DNA from: Acinetobacter gyllenbergii CIP 110306 = MTCC 11365
GTDB lineage: Bacteria; Pseudomonadota; Gammaproteobacteria; Pseudomonadales; Moraxellaceae
Reading direction: 5' to 3'
Length of the DNA: 64,000 bases
NCBI RefSeq assembly: GCF_000413855.1
Contig: NZ_ATGG01000011.1
Location: forward strand, 310,001 to 374,000
The notes beneath the pieces are model-generated. The model did not search any database. It was not told where the DNA came from and saw only the letters and a program-made list of their open reading frames with translations. Of this stretch, positions 15,241-24,336 are shown piece by piece. Both the position numbers and the translations under genes were made by a program. The first letter of the stretch is position 1. Each line of letters opens with the position of its first letter.

Positions 15241-16612
15241 GTTATTCCGTTCGATTGGCTTTCGAATCAGTTTTATATCTACCTTATTCACGACGCTGAT
15301 CTTGATCGTCATGGGAATATTCGTCAATCAACATGTGGTCAATTATTTTTATCAACAAAACCAAAAAGAAATTGAAGGCAAAATTCAACTGATCGAAAAT
15401 CTCTTCCAACAAAAACCAAGTAACTTTAAAGATGGTTTAGATGAAGCCTTGATTGGGCACGATAATCTGGTGATCCAGATCAAACTAGCAAATGGCCAAA
15501 CCATTTATAATAAAAAGAATAACCATGCGGACCTGAGCCAATTGATTCAAAATAAAAATGGGCAATGGATTAACTGGAAAAATAAGGATCAGAATTATCA
15601 AGGCATCATGATCAATAAAAACCTTCGCTATGATCAAAGTAATCAAAACATGCAAATTATTGCTGCGATTGAAGTGACTGATAATTACTACTTCTTGCAC
15701 TCTTTTAAACGGCAGTTACTGATGATTGGTCTACTCGGTGTGATTGGCCTGATGTTTTTAGGTTGGTTAGCCACTTGGCAAGGTCTTGGCCCGATTCGGA
15801 AAATGGCAAAACTGTCAGAAAACATTTCTGCAAATAATCTGTCCAACCGCCTTGATCTGAGTAATATACCAATTGAACTCACACCATTAGCAACTGCATT
15901 TAATGACATGCTGAATCGTTTAGAAATCTCAGTCGATAAACTTTCTGCATTCTCAAGTGATTTGGCCCATGAAATCAGAACGCCGATCAATAATCTCATG
16001 ATGCAGACCCAAGTTTCCTTGACCAAGCCAAGAACCATTGAGCAATATCAAGATGTATTATTTTCAAACTTAGAAGAATATGAACATCTGGCAAAAATGA
16101 TTTCAGATATGTTATTTCTTGCCAAATCGGATCACAATCTCGCATTGAAAAACAAAAAGGAAATCGATTTAAAGCAAGAAATGCGGGTACTGTTTGAATA
16201 CTTTGAAGCCTTTGCCTCAGAAAAGCAGATACAGCTCAAGCAAACAGGTCAGGCATCTATTCAGGCCGAACCTGCGATGATTCGTAGAGCCTTTAATAAT
16301 TTAATCTCGAATGCAATTAAATATGGCGAGTCAGAATCGACTTTAGAAATCAGGCTCAGCCAAAATGATCAGCACTCGATCATTCAGATTAAAAACAAAG
16401 TGTCTGCTGAAATGCAGACTTTAAGCCCTTTACAACTTTCTCGTTTCTTTGACCGCTTTTATCGTCTGGACTCATCACGACACAAGGCTGAAGATGGTAC
16501 AGGTCTAGGGCTGGCCATTACCAAGTCGATTATCGAAATTCACGGCGCGGAAATTGATGCATTTATCGAAGGAGAAAATATTGTCTTTCGAATAATTTTT
16601 AAAGTCGAATGA
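15230..16612 (+). CDS. CusS/CopS-like heavy-metal sensor histidine kinase
   Basis: A 460-residue sensor kinase. TM1 is at about 10-30 and a periplasmic domain of about 130 residues carries [21 protein letters not shown]2 is at about 160-182, followed by HAMP, a DHp H-box ([15 protein letters not shown]) and an ATPase with N-box ([11 protein letters not shown]) and G-box (DGTGLGLAI). The family senses periplasmic Cu(I)/Ag(I). The start overlaps the response regulator by 11 nt, so the pair is one operon. It lies next to the HvfABCX locus, so the window combines periplasmic copper sensing with periplasmic copper-peptide sequestration. A perfect terminator follows. Confidence 0.9.
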   Translation: MRNKLFRSIGFRISFISTLFTTLILIVMGIFVNQHVVNYFYQQNQKEIEGKIQLIENLFQQKPSNFKDGLDEALIGHDNLVIQIKLANGQTIYNKKNNHADLSQLIQNKNGQWINWKNKDQNYQGIMINKNLRYDQSNQNMQIIAAIEVTDNYYFLHSFKRQLLMIGLLGVIGLMFLGWLATWQGLGPIRKMAKLSENISANNLSNRLDLSNIPIELTPLATAFNDMLNRLEISVDKLSAFSSDLAHEIRTPINNLMMQTQVSLTKPRTIEQYQDVLFSNLEEYEHLAKMISDMLFLAKSDHNLALKNKKEIDLKQEMRVLFEYFEAFASEKQIQLKQTGQASIQAEPAMIRRAFNNLISNAIKYGESESTLEIRLSQNDQHSIIQIKNKVSAEMQTLSPLQLSRFFDRFYRLDSSRHKAEDGTGLGLAITKSIIEIHGAEIDAFIEGENIVFRIIFKVE

Positions 16613-16624
16613 CTGCAACATATA

Positions 16625-16661
16625 AAGAACCCTACAATTTGGGAGAAATTGTAGGGTTCTT
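16625..16661. terminator. Strong bidirectional terminator
   Basis: A perfect 16-bp stem (AAGAACCCTACAATTT and its complement) with loop GGGAG. It lies between the sensor kinase and the convergent small peptide gene. Confidence 0.92.
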
Positions 16662-16674
16662 ACAAAATTAAATC

Positions 16675-16824
16675 CTAGTTTGCCTGATTTTGACCATTGC
16701 CACCTTGTACAGTTGCATTACGCTCTTGGTTTTTTTCCAAGAACATTAAACCACCATCTGCATAACTTAAGCTCGCTGTTGTCGCAAACGATAGGATAAA
16801 GATGAGTTTAACCAATGCTTTCAT
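16675..16824 (-). CDS. 49-residue secreted peptide, likely copper-regulated
   Basis: A short ORF of 49 codons: signal peptide MKALVKLIFILSFATTASLS with cleavage after YA (residue 22), then a 27-residue mature peptide rich in Asn, Gln and Gly. AGGTG sits about 8 nt before the ATG. The mature part has no Cys or His, so direct metal binding like HvfA is unlikely; Met27 is the only soft ligand. A CusR-like box at 16893-16913, about 70 bp upstream, links it to the adjacent two-component system. I do not recognise the family. It may be a small periplasmic or envelope-stress peptide. Confidence 0.65.
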   Translation of the reverse strand: MKALVKLIFILSFATTASLSYADGGLMFLEKNQERNATVQGGNGQNQAN

Positions 16825-16892
16825 TTCTATTCACCTATTCTCTCTTAACTTCCTATAGGATAGAACAGGCAGTCCAACAACAGCATGACCTG

Positions 16893-16913
16893 AAAATGAC
16901 AATTTCGTCATTT
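16893..16913 (-). promoter_or_regulatory. CusR/CopR-like box upstream of the small secreted peptide
   Basis: AAAATGACAA-TT-TCGTCATTT is a near-perfect match to the CusR palindrome (one mismatch in the right arm), better than the copy at 14477. Confidence 0.7.
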
Positions 16914-16977
16914 CTATTGCAAGGCTTAACCGTACAATTGACTCATTAAATATACAAGATCTCTCAATTCGATCTTA

Positions 16978-18006
16978 TTATTTATCTAGGACTGTTAATA
17001 AATGAATAACTGCATCACCTGCCAATTGCATTGACTTTGGATCAACCTGCTCAATCGTATCACATGCTTTGTGATAACACGGCGCGAACTCAAGTTCATC
17101 CCCTTTCATTTGCTCATTAAACAAGATGACAGCAGTCACTGGAACTTTACCTAAGAACGGCGCTGTATCACTGGCAGTTAAAGTCGAAACATCTTCTTTA
17201 ATTTTGAGATTTTTTGCTTTAAAAAACGCCTTAAGCGTTTCTTCCAATGCTAAATCACCGGCATGGCTCGGTAGACTACGCAAACCATCGAGTAAGGGCT
17301 TATAGTCCTGTTCCTGCATGCCACGCTCTTTTAACATTTTTTCCATCTCATCCACAGATGATTTATCTCCATCTGCAATCAGTATTTCAGGATTTTTAGT
17401 GCCGACCATATCAAGATTGATATAAGCTTTAATCGACTTTAATTGTTCAGCAGTCAGCTTCTCCACATACGCTTGAGAACCCGCAATACCGACTTCTTCT
17501 GAGTCCCAAAATGCCAAATAAATGGTGTTTTTCGGCTGTATTTTTTGGCTCGATAATTGTGTCATCAAGTCGAGTAATAAGGCCACGCCTGATGCATTGT
17601 CATTGATGCCAGGCCCCATTTTGACCGAATCATAATGTGCACCGAGCAAGATCACGCTTTGTGTTGATTCACCAGGAATCTCCACAATAATATTTTGGCC
17701 TTTGGTTTTTTCCCGATTTTCAAAAGTCTGAATTTCTGTTTTAAAACCTGCTTGCTTGGCTTGATTTAAAATATAGTCTGCACTTGCCAAACCACCTTGC
17801 GTACCCACAGCACGATTGCCACCATGCTGTTTGGCAATTTGTTCAAAAGCCTGTAAATGCGTCATCATCTGTACTGCATCCAGTTTTAAACCAGATTGAC
17901 TGACAGCTTCTATTTTTTCTTTGGAATGTGGCTCGTTTTTTTGACAGCCACTGATTGCAAACATGCTACTTAAAACACAAACACCTAAAAATTTATTAAA
18001 AAACAT
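16978..18006 (-). CDS. M28 family zinc aminopeptidase, lipoprotein
   Basis: A 342-residue protein with a lipoprotein signal peptide (lipobox ISGC, Cys21). The metallopeptidase domain shows GAHYDSV (first zinc His/Asp region, about 127-133), the bridging Asp in NDNASG, the catalytic Glu-Glu in FWDSEEVG and the Asp in NLDMVGT, plus a final His in CYHKACDT. This order is diagnostic of M28 aminopeptidases. It probably trims peptides in the periplasm or at the outer membrane. It is a single gene; no regulatory site was recognised. Confidence 0.9.
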   Translation of the reverse strand: MFFNKFLGVCVLSSMFAISGCQKNEPHSKEKIEAVSQSGLKLDAVQMMTHLQAFEQIAKQHGGNRAVGTQGGLASADYILNQAKQAGFKTEIQTFENREKTKGQNIIVEIPGESTQSVILLGAHYDSVKMGPGINDNASGVALLLDLMTQLSSQKIQPKNTIYLAFWDSEEVGIAGSQAYVEKLTAEQLKSIKAYINLDMVGTKNPEILIADGDKSSVDEMEKMLKERGMQEQDYKPLLDGLRSLPSHAGDLALEETLKAFFKAKNLKIKEDVSTLTASDTAPFLGKVPVTAVILFNEQMKGDELEFAPCYHKACDTIEQVDPKSMQLAGDAVIHLLTVLDK

Positions 18007-18140
18007 AAAACAAATTTAAACCGTTTTTATAAAGTATGCTTAATACTAGATTTGCACCTGTGGATTTGCCATTTCAATTTGTATCATTTGTTCTTATCGA
18101 TCTAATCAAAATGATATCGGTGCTTATTTCAAACAACAAA

Positions 18141-18171
18141 CAAAGCCCATTCTCAATGAAACGGGCTTTGT
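18141..18171 (-). terminator. Probable terminator after the amidase gene
   Basis: Arms CAAAGCCC/GGGCTTTG with a 14-nt loop, followed by T-rich sequence on the minus strand. Confidence 0.6.
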
Positions 18172-18189
18172 ACTGAGACCGAGGTTATT

Positions 18190-19653
18190 TTAGTGATGAT
18201 TTAAACCACTAAAAATCTGTTCTAATACTTGCCCAATCGCCAATATTTCATGATCCGTATGCGGTAAACCATCAATTTCCAATCCAATCGGTAATTTTGA
18301 TTTTTCTCCAACACCAATCGGCAAACTTAGCCCTGGTAAACCAATATTACTGCCTGGGTCGGTATTACGAATAAGTGCTTGAAAGTTTTCAACTGAACTC
18401 ACTTGCTCATTTGCCAGTGGCGCAACCATGGCTGAGGTTGGAAAAACTAAGGCATCTAGTCGATGATCTTGAAAAGTTTTCTGATATAGCGCAAGCAATT
18501 GAGGGCGCGCCTGTATAATCGCATCATGATATAAAGGTTCGACCGCTACAGACTGCCCTGTTTGATCTACAATCAATTCAGGCAGAATATGTTGCTTGAA
18601 TAGTTGCTGCACATCAGGGCTTGAAATTTGCTCCACAATAGCATCTAGATCTATTCCGATTTCATGTTTCTTTAAATATTCAATCAGATCATATTTGCCT
18701 TCGTAGATCACTACAGGAAATGAAATACGATGATTCAGTTGCTCTAACTCAGGCATGTCTACACTGATGATTTCAATTCCAGCATTTTTTAAAAGCTGTA
18801 GTGCTTGATGTGCTTGCAGTTGTACATCTTGGTCCAAATTTTCCCAAAAATAAGCACAGAGTCCAAGTCTAATCCGCTGCTTAGACATAGTAAACGGTAT
18901 CTTCTGCTGGGTAATCACTTGGTCAATCAGCATAATGTCTGCTACTGAATGTGCCATAGGGCCTGCGGTATCACGAGTATGGGAAATGGGGGTAATCCCC
19001 TCTTGAGCATAGCGTCCTAGCGTTGGACGAAAACCGACACAGCCATTCAGTGCACTGGGTAATCTGACAGAAGCTCCTGTATCCGTTCCGATTGCAATTG
19101 GCACCATACCTGCGGCAACAGCAACGGCACTTCCTGAAGAAGAACCACCCGCAATATGTAAAGGATTCACTGCATTGCGTGTGCCAACAACCCCGTCAAT
19201 ATGCATTGCAGTATTGTAGCCAGTGACCCCAAACGCCAGTTCATGCATATTGGCTTTCCCAACAATAATCGCCCCCTGATCAATCAATACTTGAATCACA
19301 GGTGCTGTTGCTTTGGGTCTGAACCCTATTAAAGCAGGAGTTCCCGCTGTATTGGCGAAACCTGCAACATGAATATTATCTTTGACTGCAATTAATACGC
19401 CGATCAATGCAGGACAAGGCTTCCCTTCCGCAATAGATTGATCCCAAAACTGAGCCTGCTGAATCGCTGCCGCTTGATCAAGGCTGATAAAAGCATTTAA
19501 AGACCGTTGTGCATCAATCTTTTCAAAATAATGGTCTACCAACTGTTCGCAAGAAACTTTTCGATCACGAACCAAAGCTGTTATTTCCTTGATTGTCGCT
19601 CTATGCAGTTGAAATTCTTGGTCCTGATCTACCTTTTCATTCACATTTAACAT
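18190..19653 (-). CDS. Amidase signature family enzyme (indoleacetamide hydrolase-like)
   Basis: A 487-residue amidase with the Ser-cisSer-Lys triad: Lys in GVLIAVKDN, the Gly/Ser-rich AGGSSSGSAVAVAAG and the nucleophile region GTDTGASVRLPSALNG. These enzymes hydrolyse amides to acid plus ammonia. The overall pattern is closest, from memory, to indoleacetamide hydrolase/AtzF-like amidases, but the substrate is not determinable. It is followed in the same direction by no obvious partner and preceded 85 bp upstream by a LuxR-type regulator gene read the same way, which may control it. It is distinct from the allophanate hydrolase at 54106-55929. Confidence 0.88.
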   Translation of the reverse strand: MLNVNEKVDQDQEFQLHRATIKEITALVRDRKVSCEQLVDHYFEKIDAQRSLNAFISLDQAAAIQQAQFWDQSIAEGKPCPALIGVLIAVKDNIHVAGFANTAGTPALIGFRPKATAPVIQVLIDQGAIIVGKANMHELAFGVTGYNTAMHIDGVVGTRNAVNPLHIAGGSSSGSAVAVAAGMVPIAIGTDTGASVRLPSALNGCVGFRPTLGRYAQEGITPISHTRDTAGPMAHSVADIMLIDQVITQQKIPFTMSKQRIRLGLCAYFWENLDQDVQLQAHQALQLLKNAGIEIISVDMPELEQLNHRISFPVVIYEGKYDLIEYLKKHEIGIDLDAIVEQISSPDVQQLFKQHILPELIVDQTGQSVAVEPLYHDAIIQARPQLLALYQKTFQDHRLDALVFPTSAMVAPLANEQVSSVENFQALIRNTDPGSNIGLPGLSLPIGVGEKSKLPIGLEIDGLPHTDHEILAIGQVLEQIFSGLNHH

Positions 19654-19738
19654 TTTGACTTAAAATCCATTTAAGTAATTATTTTTATAATTTGTACCGT
19701 TTTAAATCTATTGAATATCCTCAAAATTGAGGAGATCA

Positions 19739-20452
19739 TTAAGCATGCATCAATGCAGCCATTTCTGTACGGTTATGACAACCTATTTTTTTCATGGCAC
19801 TTTTAAGATGCGTCCTGACGGTAGTGAAGCCAATATCCAGTAAATTGGCAACATGTTTATCACTCAATCCCTTGCACACCAACATGACCACTTCTTCCTC
19901 CCGCTGGGTCAAACCGTATTGAGTTGATAAACCTATCGCTAAGGCTTGGGTCATATAAGGTTCAAGCAAGTTTAAAATTCTCTTTTCTCGTTCACTAAAC
20001 ATCGCTGAATCTTGAGCACGCCAAATACGCAAATCACCTAGATCTATCCCATCTCGAACAAAATAGATATTTACCCCATGATACAGACCATAAGGGCGTA
20101 GAAACTCATTGTAATAATCCGTTTTTTTTAGTTCTGATAGAGAAATGATTTCATTAACGAAAGTTGCTTGTTGCCGTTCCCGCAGCCGAGACGTAATCGG
20201 GTCATCGTGCTGCCAAATACGGTCATATTCCACAATCGCTTTAGGGTCGATCCGCCACATAAGGCCTTGTTTGGATAAATGCTGTTTTGCATCCCAAATA
20301 TAAGATGCTGCAAAATCAGCGCGCAATAAAGTCGCGATATCAGCCAGAATGTTTTGCCTTAAAGTTCCCTGACCTTTTTCTGAACCTAATTTCCACATAA
20401 TTTCAGATAAAAGCGTAAATTCTGATGAACTTAAATCGTGTTCCAAAAGCAT
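19739..20452 (-). CDS. LuxR-type (FixJ/NarL HTH) transcriptional regulator
   Basis: A 237-residue regulator with an N-terminal domain of about 165 residues without phospho-acceptor signature. The C-terminal LuxR HTH is visible as YGLTQREEEVVMLVCKGLSDKHVANLLDIGFTTVRTHL (about 177-215). The N-terminal part looks GAF/PAS-like (DFAASYIWD..., NIYFVRDG). There is no adjacent synthase or kinase, so the ligand is unknown. It is co-directional with and upstream of the amidase gene and may regulate it. Confidence 0.82.
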   Translation of the reverse strand: MLLEHDLSSSEFTLLSEIMWKLGSEKGQGTLRQNILADIATLLRADFAASYIWDAKQHLSKQGLMWRIDPKAIVEYDRIWQHDDPITSRLRERQQATFVNEIISLSELKKTDYYNEFLRPYGLYHGVNIYFVRDGIDLGDLRIWRAQDSAMFSEREKRILNLLEPYMTQALAIGLSTQYGLTQREEEVVMLVCKGLSDKHVANLLDIGFTTVRTHLKSAMKKIGCHNRTEMAALMHA

Positions 20453-20561
20453 AGCATGCTACCTTTCTATCTTCCCGACACCTGTCCACTCTAGAATAAA
20501 GATGAACAGTTATTCCCTTTCGTCTTCCTTTATCTTTTATATGTCACTGAGCCATTATTTT

Positions 20562-21587
20562 CTACACTTTATTTTTTAATCGGCTTGCATGTGGTGTTTT
20601 GCCGTACCAACGTTTATAAGCATGTATAAAACTGGCGGGTTCAGCATAAGCTAACCATTCTGAGATTTGCTCAATCGAAGTTTGGGTTGAAGACAAATAT
20701 AAATCTGCCAGAATTTTTCGGATGTCCTCCCTGATTTTAATAAAGGTGGTTTGTTCGTGAGCTAAATAACGCCGTAAGGTTCGGGAGTTTAGGCATAAAC
20801 GATTCGCAACCTCTTCCATTGAAGGAATTTCCCCTCTACTATTCATTAAGATTTGCTGAACTTGCTCAGTATATTTTTTTTGAGATTGCCGCTTGTCCAA
20901 TATTTGTTGGCATTGTTGTTCAGCTGAATGTAACACCAGCTCATTAGCCATACTGAGCTTTTGATCTATTTTTTCGGCATTTAATACAACAAAGTTTTTT
21001 GATCCACCAAATTCGGGTGTAATCCCAAATAACTCTCGATAAGACTGAATTTCTGCATGAGGCTGAAAAGCAAATACGACTTTTTGGCACAAATGCTCTC
21101 GAATCAGATCTTGTTGAACTGTAATCAAGGCAGCAACATCTCGCTCAATAATAAATTGCCATAAAACTTGCGGAATCCTTTCATCAACCACAATTTCGAT
21201 TTGAATATTACCAGTCTCTGGGTGTTCTGATACGAGAAACTGACTAAAAGCAAAAGATAAAGGAAAATAAGCCAAAGCAAAGTTGAGTGCTTCACGAATA
21301 TTCGCACTGCTAATCAAGCCTAAACCTAAACAGCCAAAGGCAGTAAAGTGGTAACGCTGGCCAACGGCTAAGCCAAGGGACGGTCTCTGTCCAAATTTTT
21401 CGACTAAATTACCGATAAGCTGTAATTCTTGCTGTCCAGTTACCAACATATTTGGATCAAGCAACTGTTGCTGTTCCAGTCCTGTTCCCTTGAGGATCTG
21501 TGCATGACTCACGCCCAGTTCAGAAGCAAAATCTGCCATGAGACGAACACTGTGGATACTACGTTCATATGTCCATAAGTACTTCAA
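20562..21587 (-). CDS. AraC family transcriptional regulator (AraC_binding-like N-domain)
   Basis: A 341-residue AraC-type protein of the OruR/ArgR-like long group. The N-terminal ligand domain has RPSLGLAVGQRYHFTAFGCLGLGL. The C-terminal double HTH has PSMEEVANRLCLNSRTLRRYL and ISEWLAYAEPASFIHAYKRWYGKTP. It is transcribed divergently from the BVMO-SDR operon with about 110 bp between starts, the usual arrangement for an activator of such catabolic genes. The inducer is presumably the BVMO substrate or product; that is inference. Confidence 0.88.
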   Translation of the reverse strand: MKYLWTYERSIHSVRLMADFASELGVSHAQILKGTGLEQQQLLDPNMLVTGQQELQLIGNLVEKFGQRPSLGLAVGQRYHFTAFGCLGLGLISSANIREALNFALAYFPLSFAFSQFLVSEHPETGNIQIEIVVDERIPQVLWQFIIERDVAALITVQQDLIREHLCQKVVFAFQPHAEIQSYRELFGITPEFGGSKNFVVLNAEKIDQKLSMANELVLHSAEQQCQQILDKRQSQKKYTEQVQQILMNSRGEIPSMEEVANRLCLNSRTLRRYLAHEQTTFIKIREDIRKILADLYLSSTQTSIEQISEWLAYAEPASFIHAYKRWYGKTPHASRLKNKV

Positions 21588-21700
21588 GCATATTTCTCAA
21601 TGTCCGCTAATCACAATATTTTGTCCTCATCCATCCTCTAAATCAATGCATGAAACGATTATTCTGCGAGCTATACATGATTTTTTTTCTCGAGTCAGTT

Positions 21701-23233
21701 ATGTTGAAACAACAATTATCTTCAAATAAAAATATTCGTATCGCCATTATTGGAACAGGATTTGGTGGTTTAGGCTTGGCGATTCAGCTGAAACTTGCTG
21801 GGTTTGAACAATTTACCTTATTTGAAAAAGCGAATGATGTCGGGGGTGTCTGGCGTGACAATACTTATCCTGGCGCTGCCTGTGATGTCCCTTCTCACCT
21901 ATATTCTTTTTCTTTTGAACAGGAGCTTGGCTGGAAAAATCGCTATGGTTCATCACAGGAAATTCACCAATATTTAAAACATTGCACTGATAAATATCAG
22001 CTTTATCCGCATATCCAATTTAATACTGAAATTGTCAGTGCGGACTTTGAAGCAACACAAGGTGTTTGGCATATCCAAACACGAACAGGAGAAAAATTCG
22101 AGGCAGAATTTCTGATTGCAGCCGTTGGTCAACTCAATCGGCCAGCCTATCCTAAAATAAAAGGACTGGATCGTTTCAAAGGCAAAAGCTTTCACTCAGC
22201 GCGTTGGGATCATGACTATGATTTAAATAATAAACGTGTGGCTGTGATTGGTACCGGTGCCAGTGCGATTCAGTTTGTGCCTGAAATTGCCAAACAAGTT
22301 GCTCATCTAGATATCTATCAGCGTTCCGCACCTTATGTCATTCCCAAGCCAGACCGTATTTATTCAAAATTGGAACGAAAAGTTTTCCAAAAACTACCGA
22401 TTCTACAAAGTCTTGATCGCGTCTTTCAATATAGTTATAACGAAATTCGCCTTAAGAGCTTTACTGCAACGCTGAATGAAATTCCTTTGGCGGAATATAT
22501 TTTTCAGCGGCATATCCGTGAAGAAATCAAGGATCCTCATTTTCGCCACCGTCTGATGCCCGACTACCCGATTGGTTGTAAACGTATTCTGATTTCTAAT
22601 CATTGGTATCGAAGTCTGGTTCGCCCCAATGTCGAGGTGATCAATACCGCAATTCAGCAAGTCACTGAAACAGGTATTATCGATAAAGATGGGAAAGCAC
22701 GTGAAGTCGATGCCATTATTTATGGAACAGGTTTTGCTGCAACTGAGTTTATGGCACCGATGCAAATTACTGGACTCAATGGCAAGACCCTCAAACAACA
22801 ATGGGGAGATGGTGCAGAAGCTTATTTAGGCTTAACCGTGAGTAGCTTTCCTAATTTCTTCATGCTGTATGGCCCAAATACCAATCTTGGGCATAACTCA
22901 ATCGTGTATATGATTGAAAGTCAGGTGAACTATATTCTAGATGCAATTCAAGTACATATTCAGAATAATTTATGTTTTGCAGATATAAAAACTGAAATCC
23001 AGACCCAGTTTAATCAGGAGATCCAAGAAAGAATGAAATCAACCATGTGGTCTCAAGGTTGCACCAGTTGGTATCAAACCGCGACAGGGAAAAATACCAA
23101 TAATTGGCCGGGTTTCACATTGGAATATCGTCAGCGCACGCGTCGTTTTGATCTGGAAAATTATACTCAAATTGCAAAATCCTCACCGACGACTGTTCAG
23201 ATACAAGCTTTAGAAAAACAAATGGCGGTTTAA
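21701..23233 (+). CDS. Baeyer-Villiger-type flavin monooxygenase
   Basis: A 510-residue FAD/NADPH monooxygenase. The FAD Rossmann motif GTGFGGLG is near residue 20, GGVWRDNTYPGAACDVPSHLYSFSF follows, and the type I BVMO fingerprint F-x-G-x3-H-x3-W-D is present as FKGKSFHSARWD. A second Rossmann motif GTGASA (NADPH) and GTGFAA are also visible. It inserts oxygen into ketones to give esters or lactones, or oxygenates soft heteroatoms. The ATG at 21701 is preferred; an in-frame ATG at 21650 adds 17 residues without family resemblance. The SDR gene begins immediately after the stop, so they form one operon. Confidence 0.88.
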   Translation: MLKQQLSSNKNIRIAIIGTGFGGLGLAIQLKLAGFEQFTLFEKANDVGGVWRDNTYPGAACDVPSHLYSFSFEQELGWKNRYGSSQEIHQYLKHCTDKYQLYPHIQFNTEIVSADFEATQGVWHIQTRTGEKFEAEFLIAAVGQLNRPAYPKIKGLDRFKGKSFHSARWDHDYDLNNKRVAVIGTGASAIQFVPEIAKQVAHLDIYQRSAPYVIPKPDRIYSKLERKVFQKLPILQSLDRVFQYSYNEIRLKSFTATLNEIPLAEYIFQRHIREEIKDPHFRHRLMPDYPIGCKRILISNHWYRSLVRPNVEVINTAIQQVTETGIIDKDGKAREVDAIIYGTGFAATEFMAPMQITGLNGKTLKQQWGDGAEAYLGLTVSSFPNFFMLYGPNTNLGHNSIVYMIESQVNYILDAIQVHIQNNLCFADIKTEIQTQFNQEIQERMKSTMWSQGCTSWYQTATGKNTNNWPGFTLEYRQRTRRFDLENYTQIAKSSPTTVQIQALEKQMAV

Positions 23234-24076
23234 ATGAAATCATTCAATAACAAAGTTGCAGCCATTACAGGCGCAGGTTCAGGAATTGGTCAAGCACTAG
23301 CAATTGCATTGGCAAAACAAGGCTGCCATCTGGCTTTATCGGATGTAAATGAGTTCGGTCTGGCCAAAACCCAAACTTTATTAAAGTCATATCCAGTCAA
23401 AATTACAATACAAGTGCTTGATGTCGCCAATCGTCAAGACATGGCAAATTGGGCTAAAAGCGTGGTTGAACAGCATCAGCAAGTCAATCTGATCTTTAAT
23501 AATGCGGGAGTTGCCATCGGCAGCACCGCTGAAGGCGTTAGCTATGAAGATCTTGAATGGTTGATTGGGATTAATTTTTGGGGTGTGGTATACGGCACCA
23601 AAGAGTTTTTACCCTATCTAAAACAAAGTGGTGATGGACATGTCATTAATATTTCAAGTATGTTTGGGCTGACGGCGCAGCCCACTCAAAGTGCTTATAA
23701 CGCGAGTAAATTTGCAGTTCGCGGCTTTACCGAGTCTTTACGTCAAGAACTCGATATACAAGATTCAGGTGTGAGTGCAACCTGCATACATCCAGGTGGA
23801 ATTCGGACCAATATTGCTAAAGCTGCGCGGATTAATAACAGTGTCGAAATGTTAGGGATGGATCCTGTGAAAAGTCAGCAGGCTTTCGACAAAATTTTAA
23901 GAACACCCGCTGATGAAGCAGCAAATCAGATTCTTAGCGCCGTGCTCAAAAATAAACGTCGCCTCCTCATTGGTGCAGATGCCAAAGCGGTAGATCTCTT
24001 GCAACGAATTCTGCCGCAGGGGTATCAAAAGATATTTGCCACAGCCACTGCCTTACAAGCGAAATTTTTACAATAA
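23234..24076 (+). CDS. Short-chain dehydrogenase/reductase (SDR), BVMO partner
   Basis: A 280-residue classical SDR: cofactor motif TGAGSGIG (residues 13-20), LDVANR, NNAG (about 90), catalytic Ser in NISSMFG and Tyr-x3-Lys in YNASK. It starts at the base following the BVMO stop codon. It could oxidise a secondary alcohol to the ketone used by the BVMO, a common pairing in alcohol/ketone degradation. No esterase or lactonase gene follows, which would complete such a pathway. Confidence 0.9.
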   Translation: MKSFNNKVAAITGAGSGIGQALAIALAKQGCHLALSDVNEFGLAKTQTLLKSYPVKITIQVLDVANRQDMANWAKSVVEQHQQVNLIFNNAGVAIGSTAEGVSYEDLEWLIGINFWGVVYGTKEFLPYLKQSGDGHVINISSMFGLTAQPTQSAYNASKFAVRGFTESLRQELDIQDSGVSATCIHPGGIRTNIAKAARINNSVEMLGMDPVKSQQAFDKILRTPADEAANQILSAVLKNKRRLLIGADAKAVDLLQRILPQGYQKIFATATALQAKFLQ

Positions 24077-24089
24077 ATCAAGCTTTTCT

Positions 24090-24130
24090 ATGGATTGACT
24101 TGTATCTGATCAAGCTAAGGGTCAATCCAT
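24090..24130 (+). terminator. Possible hairpin/terminator after the SDR gene
   Basis: Ten-bp arms ATGGATTGAC/GTCAATCCAT with a 21-nt loop. It lacks a T-run directly after the stem, so the terminator call is weak. Confidence 0.35.
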
Positions 24131-24271
24131 GGATTGCTATCTTTTCCTATAAAGCCGATAGAAACATAATGGCTCAGAATAAATAGATGAATAGGACCAG
24201 TTTTAATCCTGTTCAAAGTACAATTCTTTCTTCGCATTTATAAATAACAGCCTAAAAGTTGATAAATCTGC

Positions 24272-24302
24272 TTGACCTTCCCATAATGTCAAGGTCTATG
24301 CT
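24272..24302 (+). promoter_or_regulatory. CueR-type copper promoter of copA
   Basis: TTGACC (24272-24277), 19-bp spacer containing the dyad ACCTTCCC...AAGGT, and TATGCT (24297-24302). It is the classic CueR-activated layout, 35 bp before the copA start. Confidence 0.88.
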
Positions 24303-24336
24303 GAAAGCAATCAGATCATCTCTATAGGTATAACTT

